Shown here piece after piece: positions 1 through 8,580 of a stretch of DNA of 64,000 nucleotides. The notes beneath the pieces are model-generated. The model was not told where the DNA came from, ran no database searches, and saw nothing but the letters and a program-made list of their open reading frames with translations. Positions within the stretch are counted from its first letter, which is position 1. The number at the start of each line of letters is the position of its first letter. Source of the DNA: Citricoccus sp. SGAir0253 (lineage in GTDB: Bacteria; Actinomycetota; Actinomycetes; Actinomycetales; Micrococcaceae); the NCBI RefSeq assembly GCF_005877055.1, contig NZ_CP039424.1, forward strand, positions 1,798,001 to 1,862,000, given 5' to 3'. The translations under genes were made by a program, and so were the position numbers.

Positions 1-852
1 CTGGCCCCGGATGCGGCCCTCGCGCACGTGGAACACCTGCGCGGCGGCCTCGAGCTCGTCCTCGGCGAAGGCGAAGACGTCCGCCTCCGTGGACTCCGGG
101 AGCACCACGGCGTTGCGCTCGAACACCCGCCGCAGGGCCGCGATGTCGTCCCGGTACCGCGCCGCGTCCTCGTAGCGCAGCTCCCCGACCGCCTCGCGCA
201 TCCGCTCCTCGAGCCGCCGGATGTAGCGGTCGGCGTCCCCGGCCATGAAGTCGCAGAAGTCCTGGGCGAGCTGGCGGTGGTCCTCGGGGCTGACCCGGCC
301 CACGCACGGGGCGGCGCACTTGTCGATGTAGCCCATCAGGCACGGCCGCCCGGACAGCTCGGCGCGCCGGAACACGCCGGAGGAGCAGGTGCGCACGGGG
401 AACACCCGCAGCATCAGGTCCACCGTCTCCCGGATCGCCTTGGCGGGGTGGAAGGGGCCGAAGTACTTCACGCCCTTGCGCTTGTCCCCGCGCATCACCT
501 GCACGCGCGGGTACTTCTCGTTCATCGTCACGGCCAGGTACGGGTAGGACTTGTCGTCCCGGTACATGATGTTGAACCGCGGGGTGTACTGCTTGATCCA
601 CGTGTACTCGAGCTGCAGGGCCTCCAGCTCGGAGCCCACGACCGTCCACTCCACGGAGGCGGCCGTGAAGACCATGGTCCGCGTCTTGGGGTGCAGCCCC
701 GCGGGGTCCTGGAAGTAGGAGGCGAGCCGGGACCGCAGGTTCTTGGCCTTGCCCACGTAGAGGACGCGGCCGTCCGGGTCGCGGAAGCGGTAGACGCCCG
801 GGGACGTGGGGACCTCCCCGGGGCGGGGCCGGTAGCCGGCCGGATCAGCCAT
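1..852 (-). CDS. uvrC: UvrABC excinuclease subunit C (partial, C-terminal part outside window)
   Basis: This is the N-terminal 284 codons of UvrC, read from an ATG at 850-852 and cut by the left window edge. The protein opens with a GIY-YIG nuclease domain: residues GVYRF then [12 protein letters not shown] lie in the first 45 residues. A Cys-containing stretch follows, and then a UVR motif ([21 protein letters not shown]) near residues 215-240 that binds UvrB. UvrC makes the 3' and 5' incisions around a lesion after UvrB loading. The gene lies 17 bp downstream of the acyltransferase gene on the same strand, so the two may share a transcript. No strong ribosome site is visible. The C-terminal RNase H-like and helix-hairpin-helix domains would lie outside the window. 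Confidence 0.95.
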   Translation of the reverse strand, partial: MADPAGYRPRPGEVPTSPGVYRFRDPDGRVLYVGKAKNLRSRLASYFQDPAGLHPKTRTMVFTAASVEWTVVGSELEALQLEYTWIKQYTPRFNIMYRDDKSYPYLAVTMNEKYPRVQVMRGDKRKGVKYFGPFHPAKAIRETVDLMLRVFPVRTCSSGVFRRAELSGRPCLMGYIDKCAAPCVGRVSPEDHRQLAQDFCDFMAGDADRYIRRLEERMREAVGELRYEDAARYRDDIAALRRVFERNAVVLPESTEADVFAFAEDELEAAAQVFHVREGRIRGQ

Positions 853-869
853 GGCGCATCAGCCCCGCG

Positions 870-1544
870 TCAGTCCCGCGCGTCGCCCAGGGGGGCGTTG
901 TAGTGGTTCACGCGCTCCTGGCCGGTCAGCCCGGCGATGGCGTCCATGATCCGGGCGGTGGCCTCGCGCCGCGGCGGCAGCGGATGGCGGCGTCCGAGGT
1001 GCTCGAAGCACAGGGGCTCGCCCACGGTGAGGGAGAAGTGGTGCGGGGTGATCCGGCTCGACCCCGGCGGCTGCAGGCGGTCGGTGCCCGCGAGGCCCAC
1101 GGGCACCACGGGGACGCCGGTGGCCAGCGCGAGCCAGCCGACCCCGGTGCGTCCCTTGTAGAGCCGGCCGTCCCGGCTGCGGGTGCCCTCGGGATAGATG
1201 CCGACGCCGTGGCCCTGCTCCACGAGTTCCACCAGCTGGTCCAGGGCGGCCACCGAGGCCGCCTTCTCGTCCCGCTGGACGGGGATGGACCCGACCGACT
1301 CGAAGAACCCCTTCATGACCCGGCCCTTGAGCCCGGGCTGGGAGAAGTACTCGGCCTTGGCGAAGAAGTGCACCATCCGGGGCATCAGGGCCTGCAGGAT
1401 GACCGAGTCCAGGAACGAGAGGTGGTTGCTGGCGACGATGAACCCGCCCGTGGCCGGGACGTGCTCCAGGCCGGTGACGGTGGGCCGGCAGGAGACCCTC
1501 ACGGCGGTGCGGAATCCCCAGCGCACGGCCTCATTGGTCGCCAT
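870..1544 (-). CDS. 1-acyl-sn-glycerol-3-phosphate acyltransferase family protein
   Basis: This 224-residue protein of the PlsC/LPLAT family transfers an acyl chain to a lysophospholipid at the membrane. The catalytic H-x4-D box is visible as NHLSFLD (His41, Asp46). The substrate-binding box is YPEGTRSRDG near residue 117-126. I chose the ATG at 1544 because GGAGAGG lies 6 nt before it. An in-frame ATG at 1550 directly abuts that site, which is too close. The gene sits between a HAD phosphatase gene and uvrC, all on the minus strand. The exact acyl acceptor cannot be told from sequence, since actinobacteria carry several paralogues. Confidence 0.9.
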   Translation of the reverse strand: MATNEAVRWGFRTAVRVSCRPTVTGLEHVPATGGFIVASNHLSFLDSVILQALMPRMVHFFAKAEYFSQPGLKGRVMKGFFESVGSIPVQRDEKAASVAALDQLVELVEQGHGVGIYPEGTRSRDGRLYKGRTGVGWLALATGVPVVPVGLAGTDRLQPPGSSRITPHHFSLTVGEPLCFEHLGRRHPLPPRREATARIMDAIAGLTGQERVNHYNAPLGDARD

Positions 1545-1613
1545 GTCCATCCTCTCCGACGCCGGGGGTGCCCCCGGTCCCTTCCGTCCCCCCGGCCGGG
1601 CAGACCGGATCCA

Positions 1614-2372
1614 TCATAGTGCGCGCCGCGCACCGGCCAGCGCCCCGTCCGCACCGTCCGGGCGGCGCGGGCCGGCGGACGGGCCGGGCGCGGGCATGAG
1701 CCGGCGGCACAGCGCGGGCAGCGCGGCGGCGTCCGCGCACAGGGCGTCCGCCCCCGCGGCCGTCAGCTCGGCCCGGTCCCCGAACCCCCACAGCACGCCG
1801 ATGCCCGGCAGGCCGTGGTGGGCGGCGCCGTCGAGGTCGAAGTGCCGGTCCCCCACCATCACCGCGCGCCGCGGCCGGTCCCCGGCCATCCCGACGGCGG
1901 CCAGCGCCTCGGCCATGGCGTGCACCTTGGTGCCCCCGGGCGGCACGGGCAGCGTCTCGTCGTCGCTGGACCCGCACACGGCCACGAAGTGCCCGGCGAG
2001 CCCCTGGACCTCGAGCAGCCGCCGCGCCGTGGCCGTGGGCTTGGAGGTGGCCACCACGAGGTCGTGGTCGCGGCCCAGGTCCTCCAGGGCCTCGCGGACA
2101 CCGGGGTAGACGACGCTGGCCGCCATGCCGTGCTCCCGGTAGCGCGCACGGTAGTCGCGGACGAGCGCGGGCAGCAGCTGCTCGGTCACCCCCTCGAGGG
2201 AGCGCAGGCCCTCGCGCAGCGGCGGGCCGACGAGCCGGTCCAGGACCTCGGGGGGCGGCACGGGCAGCCCGTGGTCCCGGAGCGTGGCGGCGATCCCGCC
2301 CGTGATGGACCCGGCCGGGTCCACGAGCGTGCCGTCCAGGTCCAGGAGCACCGCCGGGCGGGCGGCGCTCAC
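1614..2372 (-). CDS. HAD-superfamily hydrolase, phosphoglycolate phosphatase-like
   Basis: This 252-residue HAD phosphatase has all four motifs: DLDGTLVD (Asp11 nucleophile, Asp13 acid), VVATS with the motif II Thr/Ser, a Lys in GGTKVHAM, and [11 protein letters not shown]. The inserted cap after motif I matches Gph/pyrophosphatase-type enzymes, so a small phosphoester such as 2-phosphoglycolate is likely. The substrate is inference. The GTG start at 2370-2372 overlaps the uvrA stop as GTGA, so translation is probably coupled to uvrA. The C-terminal ~30 residues are Pro/Gly/Arg-rich and look unstructured. Confidence 0.88.
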   Translation of the reverse strand: MSAARPAVLLDLDGTLVDPAGSITGGIAATLRDHGLPVPPPEVLDRLVGPPLREGLRSLEGVTEQLLPALVRDYRARYREHGMAASVVYPGVREALEDLGRDHDLVVATSKPTATARRLLEVQGLAGHFVAVCGSSDDETLPVPPGGTKVHAMAEALAAVGMAGDRPRRAVMVGDRHFDLDGAAHHGLPGIGVLWGFGDRAELTAAGADALCADAAALPALCRRLMPAPGPSAGPRRPDGADGALAGARRAL

Positions 2373-5356
2373 AGCACCTCGGCGAGGAAGCGCCCGGTGT
2401 GGCTCTCCGGGTGCGTCGCCAGCTGCTCGGGGGTCCCGGTCGCGACGACCGTCCCGCCGCCGGAGCCGCCCTCCGGCCCGAGGTCGATCACGTGGTCGGC
2501 GGACTTGATGACGTCGAGGTTGTGCTCGATCGTGATCACGGTGTTGCCCTTGTCCACGAGCGACTGCAGCACGCCGAGCAGCTTGCGGATGTCCTCGAAG
2601 TGCAGGCCCGTGGTGGGCTCGTCCAGCACGTAGATGGACCGGCCGTTCGAGCGCTTCTGCAGCTCCGCGGCCAGCTTGACGCGCTGCGCCTCGCCTCCGG
2701 AGAGGGTGGTCGCGGGCTGGCCGAGCTTCACGTAGCCCAGGCCCACGTCCACCATCGTGGTGAGGTAGCGGGAGATCTTGGTGTAGGCGGAGAAGAACTC
2801 CGCCGCCTCCTCGATCGGCATGTCCAGCACCTCGGCGATGTTCTTGCCCTTGTAGTGCACCTCGAGCGTCTCCCGGTTGTACCGGGCGCCGTGGCACACC
2901 TCGCAGGGCACGTAGACGTCCGGCAGGAAGTTCATCTCGATCTTCAGCGTGCCGTCCCCGGAGCAGGCCTCGCAGCGACCGCCCTTGATGTTGAAGGAGA
3001 ACCGGCCCGGCTGGTAGCCGCGCACCTTCGCCTCCTGGGTGTCGGCGAACAGCTTGCGGATCGTGTCGAACACGCCCGTGTAGGTGGCGGGGTTCGAGCG
3101 CGGCGTCCGGCCGATCGGGCTCTGGTCCACGTGCACCACCTTGTCCAGGTGCTCGAGGCCGTCCACCCGCTTGTGCCGGCCCGGCACGTGCCGGGCGTTG
3201 TTGAGCTGGTTGGCCAGGACCTTGTAGAGGATCTCGTTGACGAGGGTCGACTTCCCCGAGCCGGACACCCCGGTGACGGCCGTCAGCACGCCGAGCGGGA
3301 AGTCCACGGTGACGTCCCGCAGGTTGTTCTCGCGCGCCCCGCGCAGGGTCAGCCTCCGCGCGGGGTCCACCGGGCGGCGCTCGGCCGGGACCGTGATCGC
3401 CCGGCGGCCGGCCAGGTAGTCGCCCGTGATGGAGCGCTCGTTGGCCTTGAGCTCCTCGAGGGAGCCGGAGTGCACCACCTCGCCGCCGTGCTCCCCGGCC
3501 CGCGGGCCGATGTCCACGATCCAGTCGGCCTCGGCGATGGTGTCCTCGTCGTGCTCCACCACGATCAGGGTGTTGCCCAGGTCCCGCAGCCGGTTGAGCG
3601 TCTCGATCAGCCGGCGGTTGTCCCGCTGGTGCAGGCCGATGGACGGCTCGTCCAGGACGTAGAGCACCCCGACGAGGCCCGAGCCGATCTGCGTGGCCAG
3701 GCGGATGCGCTGGGCCTCCCCGCCGGACAGCGTGCCGGCCGGGCGCTCGAGGTTGAGGTAGTCCAGGCCCACGTCCAGCATGAACCGGAGCCGGGCCAGG
3801 ATCTCCTTGAGCACCTGGTCGGCGATCTGCCGGTCGCGCTCGGACAGCTCGAGGGACTCGAGGAAGGCGATGGCGTCCCGCATGGGCAGCGTGGAGGCCT
3901 CCGCGATGGACTTCCCGCCCACGAGCACGGACAGCGAGGTCGGGTTCAGCCGGGTGCCGTGGCACGCCGCGCACGGGATCTCGCGCATGTAGGACTCGTA
4001 CCGGTCGCGGGCGTTGTCCGACTCCGTCTCGAGGTGCTTGCGCTGGATGTAGTCGATGACGCCCTCGAAGCCGGTGGTGTACCGCCGCTCGCGGCCGAAC
4101 CGGTTGCGGTACTGGACCACCACCTTGAAGTCCTTGCCGTGCAGCACCGCCCGGCGCGCCGCGGCGGGCAGGTCCTTCCACGGCACGTCCATGGAGAACC
4201 CGGCCTCCTCGGCGAGCCCGGACAGCAGCCGCTGCCAGTACTCGGAGGTGGACTTGCCCAGGGACCACGGCGCGATCGCGCCCTCGGCGAGCGAGAGGTC
4301 CGGGTCCGGGACCACGAGGTCCTCGTCCACCTCCAGCCGGGTGCCGATGCCGGTGCACACCGAGCAGGCGCCGAAGGGGTTGTTGAAGGAGAACGAGCGC
4401 GGCTCGATCTCGTCGATCGAGAGCTCGTGGCCGTTGGGGCAGGACAGCTTCTCCGAGAAGGAGCGGTACTTCCGCCGCCCCTCGGCGTCCGCGGCGTCCC
4501 ACTCCCCCGAGTTGGCCCTGTCCGGGTCCACGGCGGCGTCCACGTCCACGAAGTCCACGACCACCAGGCCGTCCGCGAGGGCCAGGGCGGTCTCGACCGA
4601 GTCCGTGAGGCGCTGCCGGATGCCCTCCTTCATGGCGAGCCGGTCCACCACCACGGCGATCGTGTGCTTGACCTGCTTCTTCAGCTTCGGCGGGTCCGAG
4701 AGCTGGATGAGCTCCCCGTCCACGATGGCCCGCGCGTAGCCCTGGGTGGCCAGCGCGGAGAACACGTCCACGAACTCGCCCTTGCGGCCGCGGGCCACGG
4801 GGGCGAGGACCTGGAACCGGGTCCGCTCCGGCAGCTCGGAGAGCTGGTCCACGATCTGCTGCGGGGACTGCCGCGAGGCGGGCTCGCCGCACTCCGGGCA
4901 GTGCGGCACCCCGATGCGCGCCCAGAGCAGGCGCATGTAGTCGTACACCTCGGTGATGGTGCCGACGGTGGAGCGGGGGTTGCGGTTGGTCGACTTCTGG
5001 TCGATCGACACGGCCGGGGACAGTCCCTCGATGAAGTCCACGGAGGGCTTGTCCACGCGCCCGAGGAACATGCGGGCGTAGGAGGACAGGGACTCGACGT
5101 AGCGGCGCTGGCCCTCGGCGAAGATCGTGTCGAACGCGAGGGAGGACTTCCCCGAGCCGGACAGTCCCGTGAAGACGACGAGCGCGTCGCGCGGGATGTC
5201 CAGGTCCACGTTCTTCAGGTTGTGCTCCCGCGCGCCCTTGACCACGATGCGGTCGGGGTCGTGCCGGTGGCCGTCGCCTCCCGGGCCGGCCGCCAGGCCC
5301 CGCGCGGTGGTCGGCGGGATGGTCTCGTCAGTGATCGTGGGGGGGTTCTCGGGCAC
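2369..5356 (-). CDS. uvrA: Excinuclease ABC subunit A
   Basis: UvrA is the ABC-type ATPase dimer that finds bulky DNA lesions and loads UvrB. This 995-residue protein has the first Walker A GLSGSGKS at about residues 64-71 and a second, GVSGSGKS, in the C-terminal half. Two ABC signatures LSGGEAQR are present, as are Cys pairs of the zinc modules ([15 protein letters not shown] with CEVC). I placed the start at the GTG at 5354-5356 because TACAGT lies exactly 7 nt upstream, the leaderless arrangement seen for many genes here. An in-frame ATG at 5392 would add 12 residues and would destroy that promoter geometry. The family is normally 940-1000 residues, which fits. A palindrome covers the -35 region (5383-5398). 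Confidence 0.93.
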   Translation of the reverse strand: MPENPPTITDETIPPTTARGLAAGPGGDGHRHDPDRIVVKGAREHNLKNVDLDIPRDALVVFTGLSGSGKSSLAFDTIFAEGQRRYVESLSSYARMFLGRVDKPSVDFIEGLSPAVSIDQKSTNRNPRSTVGTITEVYDYMRLLWARIGVPHCPECGEPASRQSPQQIVDQLSELPERTRFQVLAPVARGRKGEFVDVFSALATQGYARAIVDGELIQLSDPPKLKKQVKHTIAVVVDRLAMKEGIRQRLTDSVETALALADGLVVVDFVDVDAAVDPDRANSGEWDAADAEGRRKYRSFSEKLSCPNGHELSIDEIEPRSFSFNNPFGACSVCTGIGTRLEVDEDLVVPDPDLSLAEGAIAPWSLGKSTSEYWQRLLSGLAEEAGFSMDVPWKDLPAAARRAVLHGKDFKVVVQYRNRFGRERRYTTGFEGVIDYIQRKHLETESDNARDRYESYMREIPCAACHGTRLNPTSLSVLVGGKSIAEASTLPMRDAIAFLESLELSERDRQIADQVLKEILARLRFMLDVGLDYLNLERPAGTLSGGEAQRIRLATQIGSGLVGVLYVLDEPSIGLHQRDNRRLIETLNRLRDLGNTLIVVEHDEDTIAEADWIVDIGPRAGEHGGEVVHSGSLEELKANERSITGDYLAGRRAITVPAERRPVDPARRLTLRGARENNLRDVTVDFPLGVLTAVTGVSGSGKSTLVNEILYKVLANQLNNARHVPGRHKRVDGLEHLDKVVHVDQSPIGRTPRSNPATYTGVFDTIRKLFADTQEAKVRGYQPGRFSFNIKGGRCEACSGDGTLKIEMNFLPDVYVPCEVCHGARYNRETLEVHYKGKNIAEVLDMPIEEAAEFFSAYTKISRYLTTMVDVGLGYVKLGQPATTLSGGEAQRVKLAAELQKRSNGRSIYVLDEPTTGLHFEDIRKLLGVLQSLVDKGNTVITIEHNLDVIKSADHVIDLGPEGGSGGGTVVATGTPEQLATHPESHTGRFLAEVL

Positions 5357-5363
5357 GGATTCC

Positions 5364-5398
5364 ACTGTATTCCAGTCGCGTCTCGAAGACATCTTCGA
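5364..5398 (-). promoter_or_regulatory. uvrA leaderless promoter with overlapping 16-bp palindrome
   Basis: The -10-like hexamer TACAGT (5364-5369) ends 7 nt before the GTG start of uvrA. The palindrome TCGAAG-ACAT-CTTCGA (5383-5398) covers where a -35 element would lie. It resembles the actinobacterial SOS box TCGAAC-N4-GTTCGA, but with G/C swapped at the inner arm position. LexA control of uvrA is therefore a hypothesis. Confidence 0.5.
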
Positions 5399-5424
5399 AC
5401 CGAGGGGACCCCCGGGAATCCGGG

Positions 5425-5451
5425 CCCGGCTTCGCCGACGGCGTAGCCGGG
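5425..5451. repeat. 27-nt interrupted palindrome between uvrA and the hydrolase gene
   Basis: CCCGGCT (5425-5431) pairs with AGCCGGG (5445-5451), and an inner CGCC/GGCG pair closes a 3-nt loop with a single T/T mismatch. It could be an RNA hairpin in the hydrolase 5' region or a protein-binding site. No known family was recognised. Confidence 0.5.
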
Positions 5452-5501
5452 CGTGCGAGGATCGGTCCGGACAGGAACGCGATCGGGGTCGGGGGAGACA
5501 C

Positions 5502-6350
5502 ATGGTGCCGGAACGGCGCGAGCTCACGGTGGACGGCGGGCGGATCAGCTACCTCGTGGCGGGGTCCGGGCCCGCCCTGCTGCTGCTGCACGCGGTCGGC
5601 GAGCACTCGGGCAGCTGGCGGGGCGTCATCCCGGCGCTCGCCGAGCGGCACACGGTGTACGCGCCGGACCTGCCCGGGTTCGGGGCCAGCGCCCCGGACG
5701 CGGTGGGGCCGCCCGGACCGGCGCGGTTCGCGGACGTGATGGCCTCCTTCCTCGGGGCCGTGGCCGGGCCTGCCGCCGGACCGGCCGGCGTGGCCGGCAA
5801 CTCCCTGGGCGGCAGCGTCGCCCTCGAGCTGGCCCTGCGCCACCCGCACCTCGTCCGGCGGCTCGTGCTGGAGGACTCGGCGGGACTCGGATGGTCCGTC
5901 CATCCCGCGCTGCGCGCCCTCGCCCTGCCCGGCCACGGCGAGCTCGCGGTGGGCGTCGGCCGGACCGTCCCCGGCGCCGTGCGGCGCGCGTGGCTGCGCG
6001 TCCCGCTCCTGTTCGCCCGCCCGTGGCTGGCCCCGCCGCGCTGGGTGTCCGAGCAGGTCCGCCTGGGGACCCTGCCCCACCACCTGGCCACGTCGGTGGC
6101 CGCGCTGCGCGAGCAGGTCGGTCCCCTCGGCCAGCGGCACGTGCTGCTCGACGCGCTGCCGGGGATCCGGGTGCCGGCCCTCGTGCTGTGGGGCGCCCAG
6201 GACATGGTGCTCCCCCTCGCCCACGGCCGGGCGGCTGCGGAGGCGCTGCCCCACGGCCGGCTCGTGGTCGTCCCCCGGTGCGGGCACGTGCCCCACCTGG
6301 AACGGCCGGACCGCTTCCTCGCGGAGGTCGTCGCCTTCGCCGCCGACTGA
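5502..6350 (+). CDS. Alpha/beta-fold hydrolase
   Basis: This 282-residue alpha/beta hydrolase has its nucleophile elbow GNSLGG with Ser101. The probable acid is Asp in WGAQDMVLP, and the catalytic His lies in GHVPHLERP close to the C-terminus. [13 protein letters not shown] near residue 27-39 forms the oxyanion region. I chose the ATG at 5502 because GGGGGAGA lies just upstream. It is transcribed divergently from uvrA. The fold fits esterases, haloperoxidase-like enzymes and C-C bond hydrolases, and nothing in the neighbourhood fixes the substrate. Confidence 0.88.
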   Translation: MVPERRELTVDGGRISYLVAGSGPALLLLHAVGEHSGSWRGVIPALAERHTVYAPDLPGFGASAPDAVGPPGPARFADVMASFLGAVAGPAAGPAGVAGNSLGGSVALELALRHPHLVRRLVLEDSAGLGWSVHPALRALALPGHGELAVGVGRTVPGAVRRAWLRVPLLFARPWLAPPRWVSEQVRLGTLPHHLATSVAALREQVGPLGQRHVLLDALPGIRVPALVLWGAQDMVLPLAHGRAAAEALPHGRLVVVPRCGHVPHLERPDRFLAEVVAFAAD

Positions 6351-6385
6351 TCCCGGCCGCGCGCCCCGCCGCCCTGCCGTGTCTC

Positions 6386-6799
6386 CTACCGCTCCGGGAA
6401 GAGCGCCTCGAGCTGCCGGACCGCCTCGCGCCGGCCGAAGCCCAGGGACCGGGCCGCCTCGGCGTACTCCGCGGCCGCGGCCGCGAGCCCGGCCTCGGCG
6501 TCGTCGCCGCCCCGGGCCACCACGGTGCCCAGGCGCGGGCGCGCCGTGACGACGCCGGCCTGCTCGAGCTCCTTGTAGGCGCGGGCCACCGTGTTGGCGG
6601 CGACGCCGAGGGACGCGGCGAGCCCGCGCACCGTGGGCAGCCGCGTGCCCACCGGCAGCCGGCCGCGGAGGACCAGGTCCAGCAACCCCGTGCGGACCTG
6701 CTCGTAGGGCGGGACGGTCGAGGAGGTGCGGATCGCCAGGGCCTCCACGAGCCACGCGGGGACCGAGGCCCCGTCCTTCTCCGCCGCCACCGCGACCAC
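6386..6799 (-). CDS. GntR-family transcriptional regulator, short YtrA-like type
   Basis: This 137-residue regulator has an N-terminal winged helix of the GntR family. The block YEQVRTGLLDLVLRGRLPVG leads into RLPTVRGLAASLGVAANTV and ARAYKELEQAGVV. Its C-terminal part is only a short helix, as in the YtrA subfamily, with no large effector domain. The start is GTG at 6797-6799. A GTG three codons later has better spacing from GAGGGG and could be used instead. YtrA-type regulators usually sit with ABC transporter genes, but none is adjacent here. It is divergent from the metallo-hydrolase gene, with a palindrome in between that may be its operator. Confidence 0.88.
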   Translation of the reverse strand: MVAVAAEKDGASVPAWLVEALAIRTSSTVPPYEQVRTGLLDLVLRGRLPVGTRLPTVRGLAASLGVAANTVARAYKELEQAGVVTARPRLGTVVARGGDDAEAGLAAAAAEYAEAARSLGFGRREAVRQLEALFPER

Positions 6800-6839
6800 C
6801 GCCCCTCATCGTCCGCACGAGCCTCGCCGATCGGACCCC

Positions 6840-6845
6840 AGCGTA
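6840..6845 (-). promoter_or_regulatory. -10-like element for the gntR gene
   Basis: TACGCT on the minus strand fits TANNNT and would start a transcript about 35 nt before the gntR start codon. The assignment rests on motif and position only. Confidence 0.35.
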
Positions 6846-6891
6846 GCGAACGCGCAGGCCGGCCGGGTCCCGCCGGGTCCCACCTTGCCGT

Positions 6892-6915
6892 GGGAGCGGT
6901 CCTGCTCCCTAGACT
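6892..6915 (+). promoter_or_regulatory. Leaderless promoter of metallo-hydrolase gene with palindrome in the spacer
   Basis: TAGACT (6910-6915) lies 7 nt before the ATG. Directly upstream is GGGAGC-N6-GCTCCC (6892-6909), which fills most of the gap between a possible -35 TTGCCG (6885-6890) and the -10. Such a site would block polymerase if bound. The divergent GntR protein is the obvious candidate binder (inference). Confidence 0.5.
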
Positions 6916-6922
6916 GTGCCCC

Positions 6923-7603
6923 ATGCCTTCTTCCACCTCACCGATCCGGCTGCTGCACGACCTGCCCCGGGTGACGGTCCGCCAACGCTCGGTCTCCGAG
7001 ATGGCGAACAACGTCTACGTCCTGACGTCGAAGACCTCCGGGACCCAGGTGCTGATCGACGCGGCGGACGACGTGGACGCGGTCCGCGAGCTGCTGGAGT
7101 CGGCGCGGGCGGACACCCCGTGCGAGCTGCGGCTCGCGGTCATCATCACCACGCACCAGCACTGGGACCACGTCCGGGCGCTCGCCGGCGTGGTGGAGGC
7201 CACCGGCGTGCCCACCGCGGCGGGCACCGAGGACGCCGCGGCCATCGAGGCCGGGACGGGCGTGGCGGCCAAGGTCCTGCTCAACCACGGGGACACGGCG
7301 ACCTTCGACGGGATCTCCCTGGCCGTCGTCGGGCTCCGGGGCCACACCCCGGGCTCGGTGGCGCTCGTCTACGAGCCCGAGGACGGCCCGCCGCTGTGCT
7401 TCAGCGGCGACTCCCTGTTCCCGGGCGGCGTGGGCAACACCCAGCAGGACCCCGCACGGTTCGACTCGCTGTTCACGGACGTGGTGGAGCGGCTCTTCGA
7501 CCGGTACCCGGACGACATGATCGTCCACCCCGGCCACGGGGACTCCACGACCCTCGGCGCCGAGCGCCCGCACCTGGCCGAGTGGCGCGAGCGCGGCTGG
7601 TGA
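6923..7603 (+). CDS. MBL-fold metallo-hydrolase (glyoxalase II-like)
   Basis: This 226-residue metallo-beta-lactamase-fold enzyme carries the dinuclear metal motif THQHWDH (His78, His80, Asp82, His83). It also has the later ligands GHTPGS, FSGDSLF and HPGHGDS that define the glyoxalase II/thioesterase branch. It probably hydrolyses a thioester or similar small substrate in the cytosol. The ATG has no ribosome-binding site, but TAGACT lies 7 nt upstream, so the mRNA is probably leaderless. It ends 28 bp from the convergent methyltransferase gene. Confidence 0.88.
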   Translation: MPSSTSPIRLLHDLPRVTVRQRSVSEMANNVYVLTSKTSGTQVLIDAADDVDAVRELLESARADTPCELRLAVIITTHQHWDHVRALAGVVEATGVPTAAGTEDAAAIEAGTGVAAKVLLNHGDTATFDGISLAVVGLRGHTPGSVALVYEPEDGPPLCFSGDSLFPGGVGNTQQDPARFDSLFTDVVERLFDRYPDDMIVHPGHGDSTTLGAERPHLAEWRERGW

Positions 7604-7631
7604 CCCGCCGCCCCCGGTCCGGGGCCCCGGC

Positions 7632-8477
7632 TCAGATGCTGGGCGCCAGGTCGTTCTTCACGCCGACGACGAAGATGCGGCGGAACGGGTAGTCGGTCAG
7701 CCGCACCCCGTCCGGGGTGACGTAGGTGGGGTAGGACGCGCGCATGATGCGCTTGTACTCCTGGACGTAGCGCTCCAGCAGGTTCGTGCCGTCGCGGCGG
7801 TCGGCCTCCTCGAGCCGCTGCAGCGAGGGGCGCAGGGCCGCCCCGCGCACCCAGTCGTAGACGGGGTCCTCGCCCGTGAGCGGCTGGGAGTAGGTGGTCT
7901 CCCAGACGTCGGCCTCGAAGCCGGCCGCGATGAGGGTCTCCAGGTACTCCTGGGGGGTGTAGACCGACTCCCGCTCCATGACCCCCTCGAGCACCGCCGC
8001 GTACTCCGGCCGGCGGGACAGCTCGGCCATCGTGGCGTGGGAGGGCGCCTCGAAGTTGCCGGGCACCTGGACCGCGAACCAGGCCCCGGGCCGCAGCCCG
8101 TCCAGCCAGCCGGCCACGAGCCGGCGGTGGTCCGGGATCCACTGCAGCATCGCGTTGGACACCACCACGTCCACCTCGGGGCCGGGCGCCCAGCGCTGGG
8201 CGTCGACCTGCTCGAAGTGCAGGTTCTCCGGCGCCCCGGGGGCGCTCGCGCGCTCCCGGGCGGAGGCGACCATGTCCGCGGAGGAGTCCAGGCCCGTCAC
8301 GCGGGCCCCGGGCCACCGCTCGGCGAGGGTGGCGGTCATGTTCCCGGGGCCGCAGCCGAGGTCCACGACGACCTTCGGGTCGGTGGCGCGGACCCGGCCC
8401 ACCAGGTCCCGGAAGGGACGGGCCCGGCGGTCGGCGAAGACGCTGTACTGCTCGGGATCCCACGTGAAGTCGCGCAT
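7632..8477 (-). CDS. tam: Trans-aconitate 2-methyltransferase
   Basis: This 281-residue SAM-dependent methyltransferase begins with WDPEQYSVFADRRARPF, a signature of Tam proteins. The SAM motif I VVDLGCGPGN lies near residues 37-47, and motif II-like GLDSSADMV follows. Tam methylates trans-aconitate, which forms spontaneously from cis-aconitate and inhibits the TCA cycle. The start ATG has TAGCGT 6 nt upstream on its strand and no ribosome site, so it is another probable leaderless gene. It is divergent from the helicase gene. Confidence 0.9.
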   Translation of the reverse strand: MRDFTWDPEQYSVFADRRARPFRDLVGRVRATDPKVVVDLGCGPGNMTATLAERWPGARVTGLDSSADMVASARERASAPGAPENLHFEQVDAQRWAPGPEVDVVVSNAMLQWIPDHRRLVAGWLDGLRPGAWFAVQVPGNFEAPSHATMAELSRRPEYAAVLEGVMERESVYTPQEYLETLIAAGFEADVWETTYSQPLTGEDPVYDWVRGAALRPSLQRLEEADRRDGTNLLERYVQEYKRIMRASYPTYVTPDGVRLTDYPFRRIFVVGVKNDLAPSI

Positions 8478-8483
8478 GGCACC

Positions 8484-8489
8484 ACGCTA
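8484..8489 (-). promoter_or_regulatory. Leaderless -10 element of tam
   Basis: TAGCGT on the minus strand ends 6 nt before the tam ATG. Confidence 0.5.
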
Positions 8490-8567
8490 GCGCGCGCGGC
8501 GCGGGCGCGGACCGGCCGGCGGACACCGGAGGACACACGCCGTGCGCCCGCCGACCCGCGCGGCCAC

Positions 8568-8573
8568 TAGGCT
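8568..8573 (+). promoter_or_regulatory. Leaderless -10 element of the helicase gene
   Basis: TAGGCT ends 7 nt before the ATG at 8581, within the context CTAGGCTGGAC that recurs upstream of pyk. Confidence 0.55.
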
Positions 8574-8580
8574 GGACGGG

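Noticed and set aside
1614-4892. A 1092-codon minus-strand frame
   Set aside because: Only the last 252 codons are coding (HAD phosphatase). The upstream part is an out-of-frame reading of uvrA.
5357-5392. Longer UvrA N-terminus starting at ATG 5392
   Set aside because: Those codons contain the TACAGT promoter and spacer, and the ATG has no good ribosome site. Kept only as an alternative.
2399-5446. A long plus-strand frame opposite uvrA
   Set aside because: It has no recognisable domain, and uvrA on the other strand is unambiguous.
7612-7624. CCCCGG-T-CCGGGG as a terminator between the MBL and tam genes
   Set aside because: A 6-bp stem with a 1-nt centre cannot form a normal RNA loop. It is likely chance in GC-rich DNA.
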